NCBI GenBank assembly: GCA_046706145.1
Contig: JBJKPP010000086.1
Span: 1 to 36,641, forward strand
DNA length: 36,641 bases
Direction of reading: 5' to 3'
Origin: JBJKPP01 sp046706145
GTDB taxonomy: Bacteria; Bacteroidota; Ignavibacteria; Ignavibacteriales; Ignavibacteriaceae
Shown here: positions 17,711-25,810 of the stretch, piece after piece
Position numbering within the stretch: position 1 is the first letter of the stretch
Layout of the letters: each line of letters begins with the position of its first letter
Made by a program: the position numbers and the translations under genes
Notes under the pieces: model-generated
The model's input: the letters and a program-made list of their open reading frames with translations, nothing else
Databases searched by the model: none
What the model was told of the DNA's origin: nothing

Positions 17711-18175
17711 TTACGATTGAGTCGCAAGATAATTTTCCAATCCCATCTGCTCAATTTGATCACGCTGCATCTCTGCCCAATCTACATGCCCTTCTTCCAT
17801 ATTTAAAATTTTGGAAAGTAAATCAACTGTTGCCTGATCGGAAACTTCACGGGCTAATTTGACGGCAGCGTTGTAAGCTTTAATGGCATCAACTTCAGCA
17901 TTCTGGTCATTATATATCATGTCTTTAACACTTTTACCGATATTAATCTTATTGAGTTTAGAAACTACCGGCATTCCTTCAAGGAATATTATTCTTTGTA
18001 TCAGCCATTCGGCATGATGCATTTCGTCTATAGCCTGTTTCTCAATTGCTTTATGAAGTTTTTCGTATCCCCAATTGTCACACATTTCTGCATGTACCAT
18101 ATATTGATTTATAGCAGTTAATTCATCTGCTAAAAGATCGTTAAGAACATTTATTAACTTTTGATTGCCTTTCAT
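17711..18175 (-). CDS. bfr: Bacterioferritin
   Basis: Bacterioferritin is the heme-containing 24-subunit iron-storage cage of the cytosol. At 154 residues it is full length. It keeps the complete diiron ferroxidase set at E. coli-equivalent positions Glu18, Glu51, His54, Glu94, Glu127 and His130. It also keeps Met52, the axial heme ligand, which separates it from non-heme ferritins. GGGAG lies 7 bp before the ATG. It heads the minus-strand run leading into glgP (40 bp gap). An iron permease and porin unit lies upstream, so iron uptake and iron storage are adjacent. Upstream, two copies of a 16-bp AT-rich direct repeat lie in the 248-bp gap. The pairing with carbon genes may simply reflect readthrough. 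Confidence 0.94.
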   Translation of the reverse strand: MKGNQKLINVLNDLLADELTAINQYMVHAEMCDNWGYEKLHKAIEKQAIDEMHHAEWLIQRIIFLEGMPVVSKLNKINIGKSVKDMIYNDQNAEVDAIKAYNAAVKLAREVSDQATVDLLSKILNMEEGHVDWAEMQRDQIEQMGLENYLATQS

Positions 18176-18217
18176 GTTAGACTCCCTCTAAATAAATATG
18201 CTAAAGAAATCTTAGAC

Positions 18218-18391
18218 TTATAATGTATAAAAATTCTTAATCAATTTTTTGACTAGGAGACGACAAACACATTTTCGTTTTATTTTCGAGCTTAGAAAAA
18301 ATCAAGTATTTTACCTAATTTTAATCACGCTAGAAGAAAAAAATTACTATTTAGAAGACTTCGTTTATTACTCAAATTATAATGTATAAAA
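18218..18391. repeat. Two exact 16-bp AT-rich direct repeats before bfr
   Basis: The 16-mer TTATAATGTATAAAAA occurs at 18218-18233 and again at 18376-18391, in the gap between the porin gene end and the bfr start. On the minus strand each copy reads TTTTTATACATTATAA, which contains -10-like sequences. They could be parts of duplicated promoters or operator sites for bfr. In DNA this AT-rich a chance match is possible. Confidence 0.35.
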
Positions 18392-18423
18392 AAAATTGTT
18401 ATACACTAAAACCAACTCCCTTA

Positions 18424-19677
18424 TTATAGTTTCAAACTCACTCTTATACCCATTATAAAAGCTTGTTTGCTATTTATACTGTATAAGGGGCTAAACAGGT
18501 ATTGAAAATCCGGCTGAAGGTTGAGCCACTTTAGCAAATGTATACTATATGTTAGCTCATAATCTATTTCTGATCTATCCTTATTGATATTTTCCAGTTT
18601 TAATTTTTGCCAATACCAGTTGCTTGTGTGGGCTACAGCAACTGCCAAGCCTAAAACGTCCTCGTCCTGATTTGTAAACAAACCTTTATAAACAAGACCC
18701 ATTCCCACAAAATTATTAATCCTATTTAGATCATCTTCAGCATGTCCTAATTTTATAAACATCGATAGTCCCTGTGCGTGGTCATTCGACTCGCTATAAA
18801 TTTGTTTTTCTGCTATACCATAAAATCCCAAATTTCCTTTATGAATGTCACCAACAGTACTAGTATTAGGAAGTTTAAAGTTTGCAGTATAATACCAGCA
18901 GCCTATAGCGTATTTTCCATAACTATTATTGTCATTATCAGTTTCGTTTTTAAAGCCGGTTTCCGCAACTAGCAAAGCACCGTTATGTCTATTTAATATG
19001 ATATGATTTCCAGATGGGTCGTTCGGATCTCCAGGAACACCATCAAATATTGCAGCCTGAGCATAATAACCGGACTTCTGTTTGTATCTTGCTCTAAAAG
19101 CTAAAGATGTAGTTGGAAAAATTGACGGACCGTTCTTACCTGTCTGTGAAAATTCGACACCGATAGCCTGAGAAGGATTTAAAAACACTAATGAACTTTC
19201 TGTTACGTCGAACTCTGAGTTTAAATCGTATAATCCGAACTTAAGCGATATCGCATTATTAAAAAGGTCCTGCTCAATCCAAAATTCGTAAATCTTCCAT
19301 GTATCAAAAGCTTCAATATTATCTATTCCCTGCTCGGCTCCTACCTTCTGATTGAAATTAGTACCGAAAGTCCCATTTGCAGAGAGCAACAGTCTAGCAC
19401 CATTCCAATTTATCATCCTATTAAGATCAAAAGTTATGACAGGGCTCAGGAGTCCTTCATAAGTTGGTTTTCCATCAAGCCCATCAGCTACGTTGTCTAA
19501 AAAGTCATTTGTAAAATTAACTGAGAGATCTATTCCTTCGCTTTTTAAGACTTTGTTAGTCAATGGCTGTGATTCAATTCTGTTTGTGCAAAGGAAAATG
19601 ACAACACATGTAATAAAGGTGAACATATTATTCATTCGATCTTTATATTTAACAAAAACTAGCTTTGAATTCTTCAT
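18424..19677 (-). CDS. Outer-membrane porin, OprB / carbohydrate-porin-like
   Basis: The 417-residue product has an N-terminal hydrophobic signal (about MFTFITCVVIFLCTN, ending near IESQ) and then alternating beta-strand sequence throughout. Family-like stretches include GLYDLNSEFDVTESSLVFLNPS, FRARYKQKSGYYAQAAIFDGVPGDP, GFYGIAEKQIYSE and a final aromatic/hydrophobic strand (FIMGIRVSLKL), as expected for an OprB-type outer-membrane barrel. The start is ATG 19677, 5 bp after the stop of the iron permease gene; the frame is open further up, inside that gene, but such a start is unlikely. Tight coupling to an FTR1 permease suggests passage of an iron species or a co-solute across the outer membrane rather than sugar, but that is inference. 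Confidence 0.75.
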   Translation of the reverse strand: MKNSKLVFVKYKDRMNNMFTFITCVVIFLCTNRIESQPLTNKVLKSEGIDLSVNFTNDFLDNVADGLDGKPTYEGLLSPVITFDLNRMINWNGARLLLSANGTFGTNFNQKVGAEQGIDNIEAFDTWKIYEFWIEQDLFNNAISLKFGLYDLNSEFDVTESSLVFLNPSQAIGVEFSQTGKNGPSIFPTTSLAFRARYKQKSGYYAQAAIFDGVPGDPNDPSGNHIILNRHNGALLVAETGFKNETDNDNNSYGKYAIGCWYYTANFKLPNTSTVGDIHKGNLGFYGIAEKQIYSESNDHAQGLSMFIKLGHAEDDLNRINNFVGMGLVYKGLFTNQDEDVLGLAVAVAHTSNWYWQKLKLENINKDRSEIDYELTYSIHLLKWLNLQPDFQYLFSPLYSINSKQAFIMGIRVSLKL

Positions 19678-19681
19678 ATCA

Positions 19682-20629
19682 TTAATGAGATGCCTGAAGC
19701 ACTTTCCTATTCTGAGCAAATAAGTAAGAACCAATAACAATTAGAGCCGCAAAAGCTTGAGCCACAAGACCTTGTATATTAGGGAAAACAGCGAACCACA
19801 TTCCCAGCCAGGAAGGTAATGAAATACCGGCTGGAGTTGCAGGAATCCAATTGGCCTGCTGCATTTCCTGAATGCTTTCACCCACCATTACTAAAAGCAC
19901 TACTCCTAGTAAAACTCCAGTAAAAACTAACATTTTTTTATAGGGTAAATGCTTATGAAGAATAAATGTAAAGACGGCAACTATAGATGTAAGTATAATA
20001 CCAATCAATGTTCCAATTAAGACAATGTTACTCCCATCTTGAAGTCGTAATTGCTGCAAAAATAAAACAACTTCAAATCCTTCACGATAAATGGCGGTAA
20101 AGCCAAGCAGAACAAAGCCCTGGAACATTCTATATGTATCATTGTCGGTAGAATTGATTAAACTCTTACCTCGTTTTGTATGATGTGTAATCCAGCCAGT
20201 CCAGTAAACTTTATGAAAGAACCAATTCATTACAACTAGTAATACTGCAATTGCAATAAGCCCTGTCGCAGCTTGTATATCTAATTCTGGTAAATTTATG
20301 TCGGAAATGATTGCGACAACTATAAACCATGTAGCAAATGTTGTAGCCAAACCAAGTCCAGTACCAGCCGCAATACCATATCCATAATTACTTTCCTGCT
20401 TCCTGGTAACCGTTGCAGTAATGGCTGAAAGCACTAAAATTGCTTCAAGTCCTTCGCGAAAAACCAAGACTCCGCAGCTTAAAATGGCTGCAGTCAAATT
20501 TAAATTCTTTCCGGTTGCATTGGGAACTCCTGAAAAAACGACGCCCTGCCAGACCATTACCCCGATAACAAAAATTAGACCTAATCCAATCAGAATAGAT
20601 TTACCGCTTATAAAATTTACTCGAGACAT
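19682..20629 (-). CDS. FTR1-family iron permease (EfeU-like)
   Basis: FTR1/EfeU proteins move iron across the cytoplasmic membrane. The 315-residue protein has about seven or eight hydrophobic helices. It has the two diagnostic REGxE motifs, FREGLEAILVLSAI near residue 60 and YREGFEVVLFLQQLRL near residue 183, which supply the iron-binding glutamates. It lacks the large periplasmic domains of EfeO/EfeB-type partners, and neither partner is adjacent. The gene is first in a two-gene unit with the OprB-like porin (5 bp gap to its preferred start). It is divergent from citrate synthase across a 397-bp spacer. With bacterioferritin nearby, iron-responsive control is likely, although I do not recognise a Fur box. 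Confidence 0.88.
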   Translation of the reverse strand: MSRVNFISGKSILIGLGLIFVIGVMVWQGVVFSGVPNATGKNLNLTAAILSCGVLVFREGLEAILVLSAITATVTRKQESNYGYGIAAGTGLGLATTFATWFIVVAIISDINLPELDIQAATGLIAIAVLLVVMNWFFHKVYWTGWITHHTKRGKSLINSTDNDTYRMFQGFVLLGFTAIYREGFEVVLFLQQLRLQDGSNIVLIGTLIGIILTSIVAVFTFILHKHLPYKKMLVFTGVLLGVVLLVMVGESIQEMQQANWIPATPAGISLPSWLGMWFAVFPNIQGLVAQAFAALIVIGSYLFAQNRKVLQASH

Positions 20630-20882
20630 TCCTAACTATTACTTTTATTTTTAGCTTTGATTGATTTTTTCCTTTTTTAATCTTTTAAAACAATTACTAT
20701 AATGAATAAATTTTCGCGAATAACTTATTGTTTGAAGTTTATTGATACAATACTCAGAACAGATGAATTTTACCACCATTAATATTAAGTAAGCGTAATA
20801 GCTCACAAAATGATCAGTTATAAAGGGCAAATAGAATATTATATAAATAGGTATAACGGTTTCAGATATTATGGTTGAATTT

Positions 20883-20911
20883 TTGAAAGGATGTACCTAA
20901 ATTCCTATTAA
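20883..20911 (+). promoter_or_regulatory. Candidate promoter for citrate synthase
   Basis: TTGAAA (20883-20888) and TATTAA (20906-20911) are separated by 17 bases, a sigma-70-like arrangement about 115 bp upstream of the gltA start. The 20630-21026 spacer separates divergent genes and must hold promoters for both the iron permease and gltA. I see no other clear feature in it. Primary promoters in Bacteroidota-like genomes can use different elements, so this is tentative. Confidence 0.3.
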
Positions 20912-21026
20912 TAAAACCACAAATGAGTGAGGTGGATTTAAATAATTTACTAAAGACATAATCATAATAGTGATTCACTTCACCAAGACTAGTGGAATTA
21001 CTAATTTTTTTAAATGGGGTGTTAAA

Positions 21027-22325
21027 ATGGAAACTGCAAACTTAACTAAAACCAATATGGGTAAATTAACCCTCAACGGTCAAGAATATGATTTCCCTCT
21101 TATAGTCGGCTCCGAAGGAGAAACAGCAATAGATATTTCTGAACTCAGAAAAAAAACTGGAATGATTACTTATGACAATGGTTATGGCAATACCGGATCA
21201 TGTTTAAGCTCAATTACCTTTATCGACGGAGAAAAAGGAATTCTCCGTTATAGAGGATATCCTATTGAAGAACTCGCTCAAAAATCCAATTTCTTAGAAG
21301 TGAGTTACCTTCTAATTTATGGTCATTTACCTAATAAACAGGAAATGTCCGACTTCCAATTCCAGTTAACGCATCATAGTTTAATTCACGAAGATATGAA
21401 GAAATTCTTTGAGGGTTATCCCCGCAGTGCTCACCCAATGGGCATCCTTTCTTCTATGGTCGATTCTTTGTCAGCCTTTTATCCCGACGCGGGTTACAAC
21501 GGTGATGTAAATTTGAATATTATTAGACTTTTGGCCAAGTTAAAAACAATAGCGGCTTTCTCATACAAAAAGTCGGTCGGACAGTTGTATATTTATCCGA
21601 GAAATGATCTGAGCTACGCTGCTGATTTTCTTCATATGATGTTCGCAGTTCCTTCTGAAGATTATGAAGTTCCTCAGGTGCTTGAGGAGGCACTCGAACT
21701 TCTTTTAATTCTTCATGCAGACCATGAACAGAATTGCAGTGTATCTACTGTAAGAATGGTTGGTAGCAGCCAGGCTAATCTTTTCGCTTCAATATCAGCA
21801 GGCATCTGTGCCTTGTGGGGACCTCTACATGGCGGTGCAAACCAAGAGGTTATTCGGATGCTTGAAAGAATAAAAGACGATGGTTCAAACTACAAAAAAT
21901 ATGTAGATATGGCCAAAGATAAAGAATCTAAATTTAAACTTATGGGATTTGGCCATAGAGTGTACAAGAATTTTGACCCACGTGCTAAAATTCTTAAAGC
22001 TTCTGCCGACCAGGTCCTAGCAAAATTGGGGATAAGTGATCCTCTACTCGATATTGCAAAAAGTCTAGAGGAAGTTGCCCTTAAGGATCCATTTTTTATC
22101 GAAAGGAAGCTTTATCCTAATGTTGACTTCTACAGCGGTATTATATATAGGGCAATGGGTATTCCTACTGATATGTTTCCAGTAATGTTTGCAATTGGAA
22201 GACTTCCCGGTTGGATTGCTCAATGGAAAGAAATGCGTGAAAATCCTGATGCAAGGATTTATAGACCACGTCAAATATATGTTGGAGAAACAAACAAAAT
22301 TTACAAACCAATAGACCGAAGATAA
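21027..22325 (+). CDS. gltA: Citrate synthase, type II (GltA-like)
   Basis: This enzyme condenses acetyl-CoA with oxaloacetate to citrate. The 432-residue length and N-terminal extension (LNGQEYDFPLIVGSEGETAIDI) match the hexameric GltA class of Gram-negative bacteria. Active-site motifs are clear: HADHEQNCSVSTVRM, LWGPLHGGANQEVI (catalytic His) and MGFGHRVYKNFDPRAKIL (second catalytic His). PNVDFYSGIIYRAMGIP with the catalytic Asp and RLPGWIAQWKEM complete the set. The frame is open to ATG 20970, but ATG 21027 has GGGGTG 5-6 bp upstream and starts the recognisable domain, so I use it. It is monocistronic, with its own terminator just after the stop, and divergent from the iron permease. The TCA-cycle role is standard. 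Confidence 0.95.
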   Translation: METANLTKTNMGKLTLNGQEYDFPLIVGSEGETAIDISELRKKTGMITYDNGYGNTGSCLSSITFIDGEKGILRYRGYPIEELAQKSNFLEVSYLLIYGHLPNKQEMSDFQFQLTHHSLIHEDMKKFFEGYPRSAHPMGILSSMVDSLSAFYPDAGYNGDVNLNIIRLLAKLKTIAAFSYKKSVGQLYIYPRNDLSYAADFLHMMFAVPSEDYEVPQVLEEALELLLILHADHEQNCSVSTVRMVGSSQANLFASISAGICALWGPLHGGANQEVIRMLERIKDDGSNYKKYVDMAKDKESKFKLMGFGHRVYKNFDPRAKILKASADQVLAKLGISDPLLDIAKSLEEVALKDPFFIERKLYPNVDFYSGIIYRAMGIPTDMFPVMFAIGRLPGWIAQWKEMRENPDARIYRPRQIYVGETNKIYKPIDRR

Positions 22326-22347
22326 CACATATAAAAGCTATCATTTT

Positions 22348-22383
22348 AAAAGCGTGCCTCTGCAAAGAGTGCACGCTTTTTTT
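22348..22383 (+). terminator. Rho-independent terminator after gltA
   Basis: AAAAGCGTGC and GCACGCTTTT form a 10-bp stem. The inner CTCT/AGAG pair closes a GCAA tetraloop with one bulged T, and the sequence then runs into T residues (22377-22383). It starts 23 bp after the gltA stop and separates citrate synthase from the siroheme/TauE block. Confidence 0.9.
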
Positions 22384-22482
22384 GCATAATTTCTTAACAA
22401 CACAGCGGTTACAGAATTCCTTCCCTCTTTGAATTTATTCCTTCATTTAGCAATCTTTGAACATCAAGGGGTGGGTATTTTT

Positions 22483-23148
22483 ATGAGAAAAGATGAAAAA
22501 CCTGGCTTCTATCCAATTTTTATAAGCTTGGATAAAATGCCTTGCTTAGTAGTCGGCGGCGGTGTAGTAGCAGGAAGAAAAGTACTGTCTCTTCTGCAAT
22601 TTAACGGCGATGTTACAGTTATCTCACCTAGAGTCTCAAAATTAATCAATAACTTATTTGAGAAGGGAAAAATCAATCTAATAAAACAACGTTACTCAAA
22701 AGACATAATAAAATCGTTTAAGATAGTTTTCTGCGCTACAAATAACGCAAAAATAAATAAGAAGGTTCATGATGACTGCAAACGAGAAGGGATTCTGATA
22801 AATGTTGCTGATAATCCCCCATTGTGTGATTTTATTTTACCCGCAAATATAAAACGAGGAGATATGACGGTCTCTATTTCGTCTCAGGGTAACGCTCCAT
22901 TTTACACCAAAGAAATAAAAAAGAAAATAGAAGGAATATTATCACCGGTTTATAAAGATATTATCAATTTGGCAGGAGAATTTAGACGATGTCTTTTAAA
23001 TGATAAAAGGGTGATTTCGACTAAGGACAAAACAAAAATGTTTAGAAAATTTACATCAACGGATTGGGAAAAAGTTTTAACAGAAAATGGGAAGACTAAC
23101 CCGCATCATTATATAAAAAAAATATTAAAAGAATTAGATTCACTTTAA
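22483..23148 (+). CDS. Precorrin-2 dehydrogenase / sirohydrochlorin ferrochelatase (Met8/SirC/CysG N-domain type)
   Basis: It oxidises precorrin-2 to sirohydrochlorin with NAD, and in bifunctional members inserts Fe2+ to give siroheme. The Rossmann signature CLVVGGGVVAGRKVLSLLQ follows the typical opening FYPIFISLDKMP. VFCATNNAKINKKVHDDC, LINVADNPPLCDFILPANI and the MTVSISSQGNAPFYTKEIK segment are standard for the family. I use ATG 22483, which has AAGGGGTG about 10 bp upstream, instead of ATG 22429, whose extra 18 residues are not family-like. At 221 residues it has no fused methyltransferase; that enzyme is encoded separately at 23787. Siroheme is the cofactor of sulfite and nitrite reductases, in keeping with the sulfur genes that follow. 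Confidence 0.9.
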   Translation: MRKDEKPGFYPIFISLDKMPCLVVGGGVVAGRKVLSLLQFNGDVTVISPRVSKLINNLFEKGKINLIKQRYSKDIIKSFKIVFCATNNAKINKKVHDDCKREGILINVADNPPLCDFILPANIKRGDMTVSISSQGNAPFYTKEIKKKIEGILSPVYKDIINLAGEFRRCLLNDKRVISTKDKTKMFRKFTSTDWEKVLTENGKTNPHHYIKKILKELDSL

Positions 23149-23169
23149 TTATTTAGATGAGGGAAAATT

Positions 23170-23754
23170 TTGGCTGATCCAATTATATTGAAAAAGAAAT
23201 TAATTATAACCTTCACAATAATGATTGTGCTAATATTAATGGGTGGAGCTTTAGGTTGGATACTTACTCAGCAAATAGAAAGAAATAGCAAAATTATAGA
23301 TGTTGTTCATCAATTCAAGGAGGCAGAACTACAGTTGAGAAGAGAAGAAAAAAATCTCTTGATTAGAGGCTATTCTCAAGACAGATTTCTCCGTTGGCAA
23401 AATGCCAAAGAACAATTTCACCAGAAATTTGGCGAACTAATGGGAATGGAAGCTTTGAGTGATTCTGAAATAAATGAAATAAAGGTGGACTATTCGGAAA
23501 TGTCAAGTACCTATAACAATTTCTTTGAGCAAATTAGTTCTAATTTACTTAACCAAGACGGGATAAATAAATACAGTGAGCAGTTTAAAGTAATAGGAAG
23601 ACGTACGCTTGAAATGATAAATAATATATTGTCGCGTGAAGCCCAAATTTCTGCAAAGACAGACTCACAGGCATATATACTAATTGCTTCTTTCACAATC
23701 ATTTTTGTTGCAACTTCGGCTTTTTTAATAGTTAATGTATTAAAACATTTATAA
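23170..23754 (+). CDS. Membrane-anchored four-helix-bundle sensor-like stub
   Basis: The frame starts at TTG 23170 (preceded by GAGGG), in frame with a 194-residue protein. Residues about 11-32 (IITFTIMIVLILMGGALGWIL) and about 171-190 (ILIASFTIIFVATSAFLIVN) are membrane helices. The ~135 residues between are Glu/Gln/Lys-rich and helical, with KEAELQLRREEKNLLIRG and later helices resembling the periplasmic four-helix bundle of chemoreceptors and sensor kinases (4HB_MCP-like). It stops three residues after the second helix, so HAMP and any signalling domain are absent. It lies between the two siroheme genes, 21 bp after the first. It may be a partner protein, a decoy or a truncated receptor; ligand and role are unknown. 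Confidence 0.6.
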   Translation: MADPIILKKKLIITFTIMIVLILMGGALGWILTQQIERNSKIIDVVHQFKEAELQLRREEKNLLIRGYSQDRFLRWQNAKEQFHQKFGELMGMEALSDSEINEIKVDYSEMSSTYNNFFEQISSNLLNQDGINKYSEQFKVIGRRTLEMINNILSREAQISAKTDSQAYILIASFTIIFVATSAFLIVNVLKHL

Positions 23755-23786
23755 GTGTAAAAATTATTATGCAATGGAGAACCAAT

Positions 23787-24638
23787 TTGAAATTTGGTAA
23801 AGTTTATATAGTTGGAGCGGGGCCAGGTGATCCGGAACTTGTTACACTAAAAGCCCTGAAAAAGCTCGAGCAGGCAGATGTAGTAGTTTACGACAGACTC
23901 ATAAACGATGATTTACTTTCTTACTGCAAAAAAGAATGTGAAAAAATTTTTGTGGGAAAAGAATCAGGCTTTCATCCAATTCAGCAAGAACGTATAACCG
24001 AAATATTAATAAAGAAATCGAAACTTGGTCTTGAAGTAGTTCGATTGAAAGGTGGAAATCCTTTTGTATTCGGTAGAGGCTCCGAAGAAGCTGCCGCCTT
24101 GAAAAAAGAAGGAATCGAATATGAAATAATTCCAGGTATTACTTCTGGCCTTTCGGCGCCAATTTACAGCGGAATTCCAATTACACAAAGAGGAATGGTT
24201 ACTCATTGTGTTCTTATAACAGCACACGAATGTCCGGATAAACCTGAAACTCAAGTAGAGTGGGAAAAACTGGCAAAATTAAAGAACACAAATTTGATTA
24301 TTTATATGGGCGCCTCAAGAATAGAAAAAATCTGCACCAAGTTGATTAAGAATGGGATGAGACCAGATATGCCCGCTGCAGTTATAGAAAACGGAACTTT
24401 GCCAGAACAAAGAACAATTACGGCTAGATTAGATAATATTGCAGAAGAATTTAAGAAAGAAGACTTTCGTCCTCCAGTTATAATTATTATCAGCCCAACA
24501 GTTTCGATGAGAGACGAAATTTCCTGGTTCAAAGAATTTAAGATTTCTGACAATATAATTTTTAAAACTGTTGACATTATAAATTCAAGAAAAAAGAAAC
24601 CAGTAACAATAAATCAACCTGTTGTAAAAGAATATTAA
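23787..24638 (+). CDS. cobA: Uroporphyrinogen-III C-methyltransferase (SUMT)
   Basis: SUMT methylates uroporphyrinogen III twice with S-adenosylmethionine, giving precorrin-2, the precursor of siroheme and cobalamin. Clear family motifs are GKVYIVGAGPGDPELVTLKA at the N-terminus, ADVVVYDRLI, VVRLKGGNPFVFGRGSEEA, IIPGITSGLSAPIYSGIPITQRG and NLIIYMGAS. I start at TTG 23787 because GGAG lies 7 bp upstream and the family begins here; ATG 23769 has no ribosome-binding site. The last ~40 residues extend beyond the usual SUMT end with a Lys-rich tail. There is no fused HemD domain. With the dehydrogenase at 22483 it makes siroheme, needed by the sulfite reductase expected in an organism with AprA. 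Confidence 0.93.
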   Translation: MKFGKVYIVGAGPGDPELVTLKALKKLEQADVVVYDRLINDDLLSYCKKECEKIFVGKESGFHPIQQERITEILIKKSKLGLEVVRLKGGNPFVFGRGSEEAAALKKEGIEYEIIPGITSGLSAPIYSGIPITQRGMVTHCVLITAHECPDKPETQVEWEKLAKLKNTNLIIYMGASRIEKICTKLIKNGMRPDMPAAVIENGTLPEQRTITARLDNIAEEFKKEDFRPPVIIIISPTVSMRDEISWFKEFKISDNIIFKTVDIINSRKKKPVTINQPVVKEY

Positions 24639-24726
24639 AAGCGAACAACTCTAAATAGCAGGCTGATGAAATGGAATATGTTAAGAGGCGGTGAATTAGA
24701 TACCGTTCTTTTAGCTCGAATAGAGA

Positions 24727-25782
24727 ATGAAAATATTCAGTATTTATTTACCCGTTGTCGGCATTCATTTCAATATTTTGCTACTGGTTTTAATTGGGTT
24801 TTGCGTTGGTGTTATCGCAGGATTTTTCGGGGAGGGCGGCGGCTGGTTTGTAACTCCTGCATTAAACATTTTTGGATTCCCTATGGCTTATGCAATAGGA
24901 ACATGTCTCTCCAACATATTCGGTCAATCAATTGGGGCGTTAAAAAAACACCACTCGATGGGGAACATTGATTGGAAATTGGGAATTATTTCTGTGACTG
25001 CTTCTATAGTGGGATTTGAGGTAGGCTCCATGGTTGTTCTTGCATTGGAAAAATCCGGTGATGCAGGAACCATAATACGATGGTGTTACATTGTATTCTT
25101 GTCAGGATTAAGCAGCTTTATGTTTTACGATTATTTTGTACTTCAGAAAAGGCTGACATCAAATGGTGAATCAAATGGCGATACAACATTAAGCATCGAA
25201 CCAAATAGAAATCATCTTGCAGAAAGATTGTACAGTATAAAAATCCCTCCGATGATCTCTTTTCCAACTTCACAAATTGAATTGGTTTCCCTGTGGATAA
25301 TTATAGTAATCTTTTTATTCACAGGTTTCTTTTCGGGTTTGCTGGGAATTGGAGGAGGCTTTATAATCATGCCTACACTTGTATATTTGATAGGTTTGCC
25401 GACTACAATCGCAGTAGGAACTACTCTAATCACAGTGTTCTCCAGTTCAGCATACGGGTGTTTTATATATGCTATTAATGGTCGTGTCGAACTAACTGCT
25501 GCTTTGGTTTTGCTTATTGGGGCTTCAGTAGGTGCACAAATAGGAGCAACTGCAATTAGATATATCAAAGGTTATGGTATAAGGTTTCTTTTTGCTGTGA
25601 TGATAATGCTTGCAGGCTTATCAGTATTAACTGAACAAGTTTTTAAAATAACAGGCCGATTATTTTTTCAAACTATGTCGGAAATTATTTTGATGGGAAC
25701 TGCTATAACAATGGCATCAATAATAGTTGGAAAGCTTCTGATAGGATCTAGAAATGAAAAAAAGAGACTTAAAATTACTTAA
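24727..25782 (+). CDS. TauE/SafE-family permease, copy 1 of 5
   Basis: TauE/SafE (PF01925) proteins are inner-membrane carriers linked to sulfite, sulfonate, sulfoacetate or thiosulfate movement. This 351-residue copy has the internal two-fold repeat: an N-half with GFCVGVIAGFFGEGGGW and AIGTCLSNIFGQ, and a C-half with GLLGIGGGFIIMPTLVYLIG and AVGTTLITV. Eight or so hydrophobic helices are split by a polar central loop (about residues 145-180). It differs from the other four at positions they all share: Glu instead of Val in GFFGxGGGW, and Pro instead of His in FGFxMA. It follows cobA by 88 bp and precedes copy 2 by 28 bp. Substrate and direction are unknown; sulfur oxyanions are inferred from context. 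Confidence 0.88.
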   Translation: MKIFSIYLPVVGIHFNILLLVLIGFCVGVIAGFFGEGGGWFVTPALNIFGFPMAYAIGTCLSNIFGQSIGALKKHHSMGNIDWKLGIISVTASIVGFEVGSMVVLALEKSGDAGTIIRWCYIVFLSGLSSFMFYDYFVLQKRLTSNGESNGDTTLSIEPNRNHLAERLYSIKIPPMISFPTSQIELVSLWIIIVIFLFTGFFSGLLGIGGGFIIMPTLVYLIGLPTTIAVGTTLITVFSSSAYGCFIYAINGRVELTAALVLLIGASVGAQIGATAIRYIKGYGIRFLFAVMIMLAGLSVLTEQVFKITGRLFFQTMSEIILMGTAITMASIIVGKLLIGSRNEKKRLKIT

Positions 25783-25810
25783 GACATTTGAACTAATAGT
25801 GTAGAACAGT

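Noticed and set aside
24666..24971. 101-codon frame overlapping the start of TauE copy 1
   Set aside because: The TauE frame has the family motifs from 24727 onward; the overlapping frame gives Arg/Cys-rich sequence without domain character.
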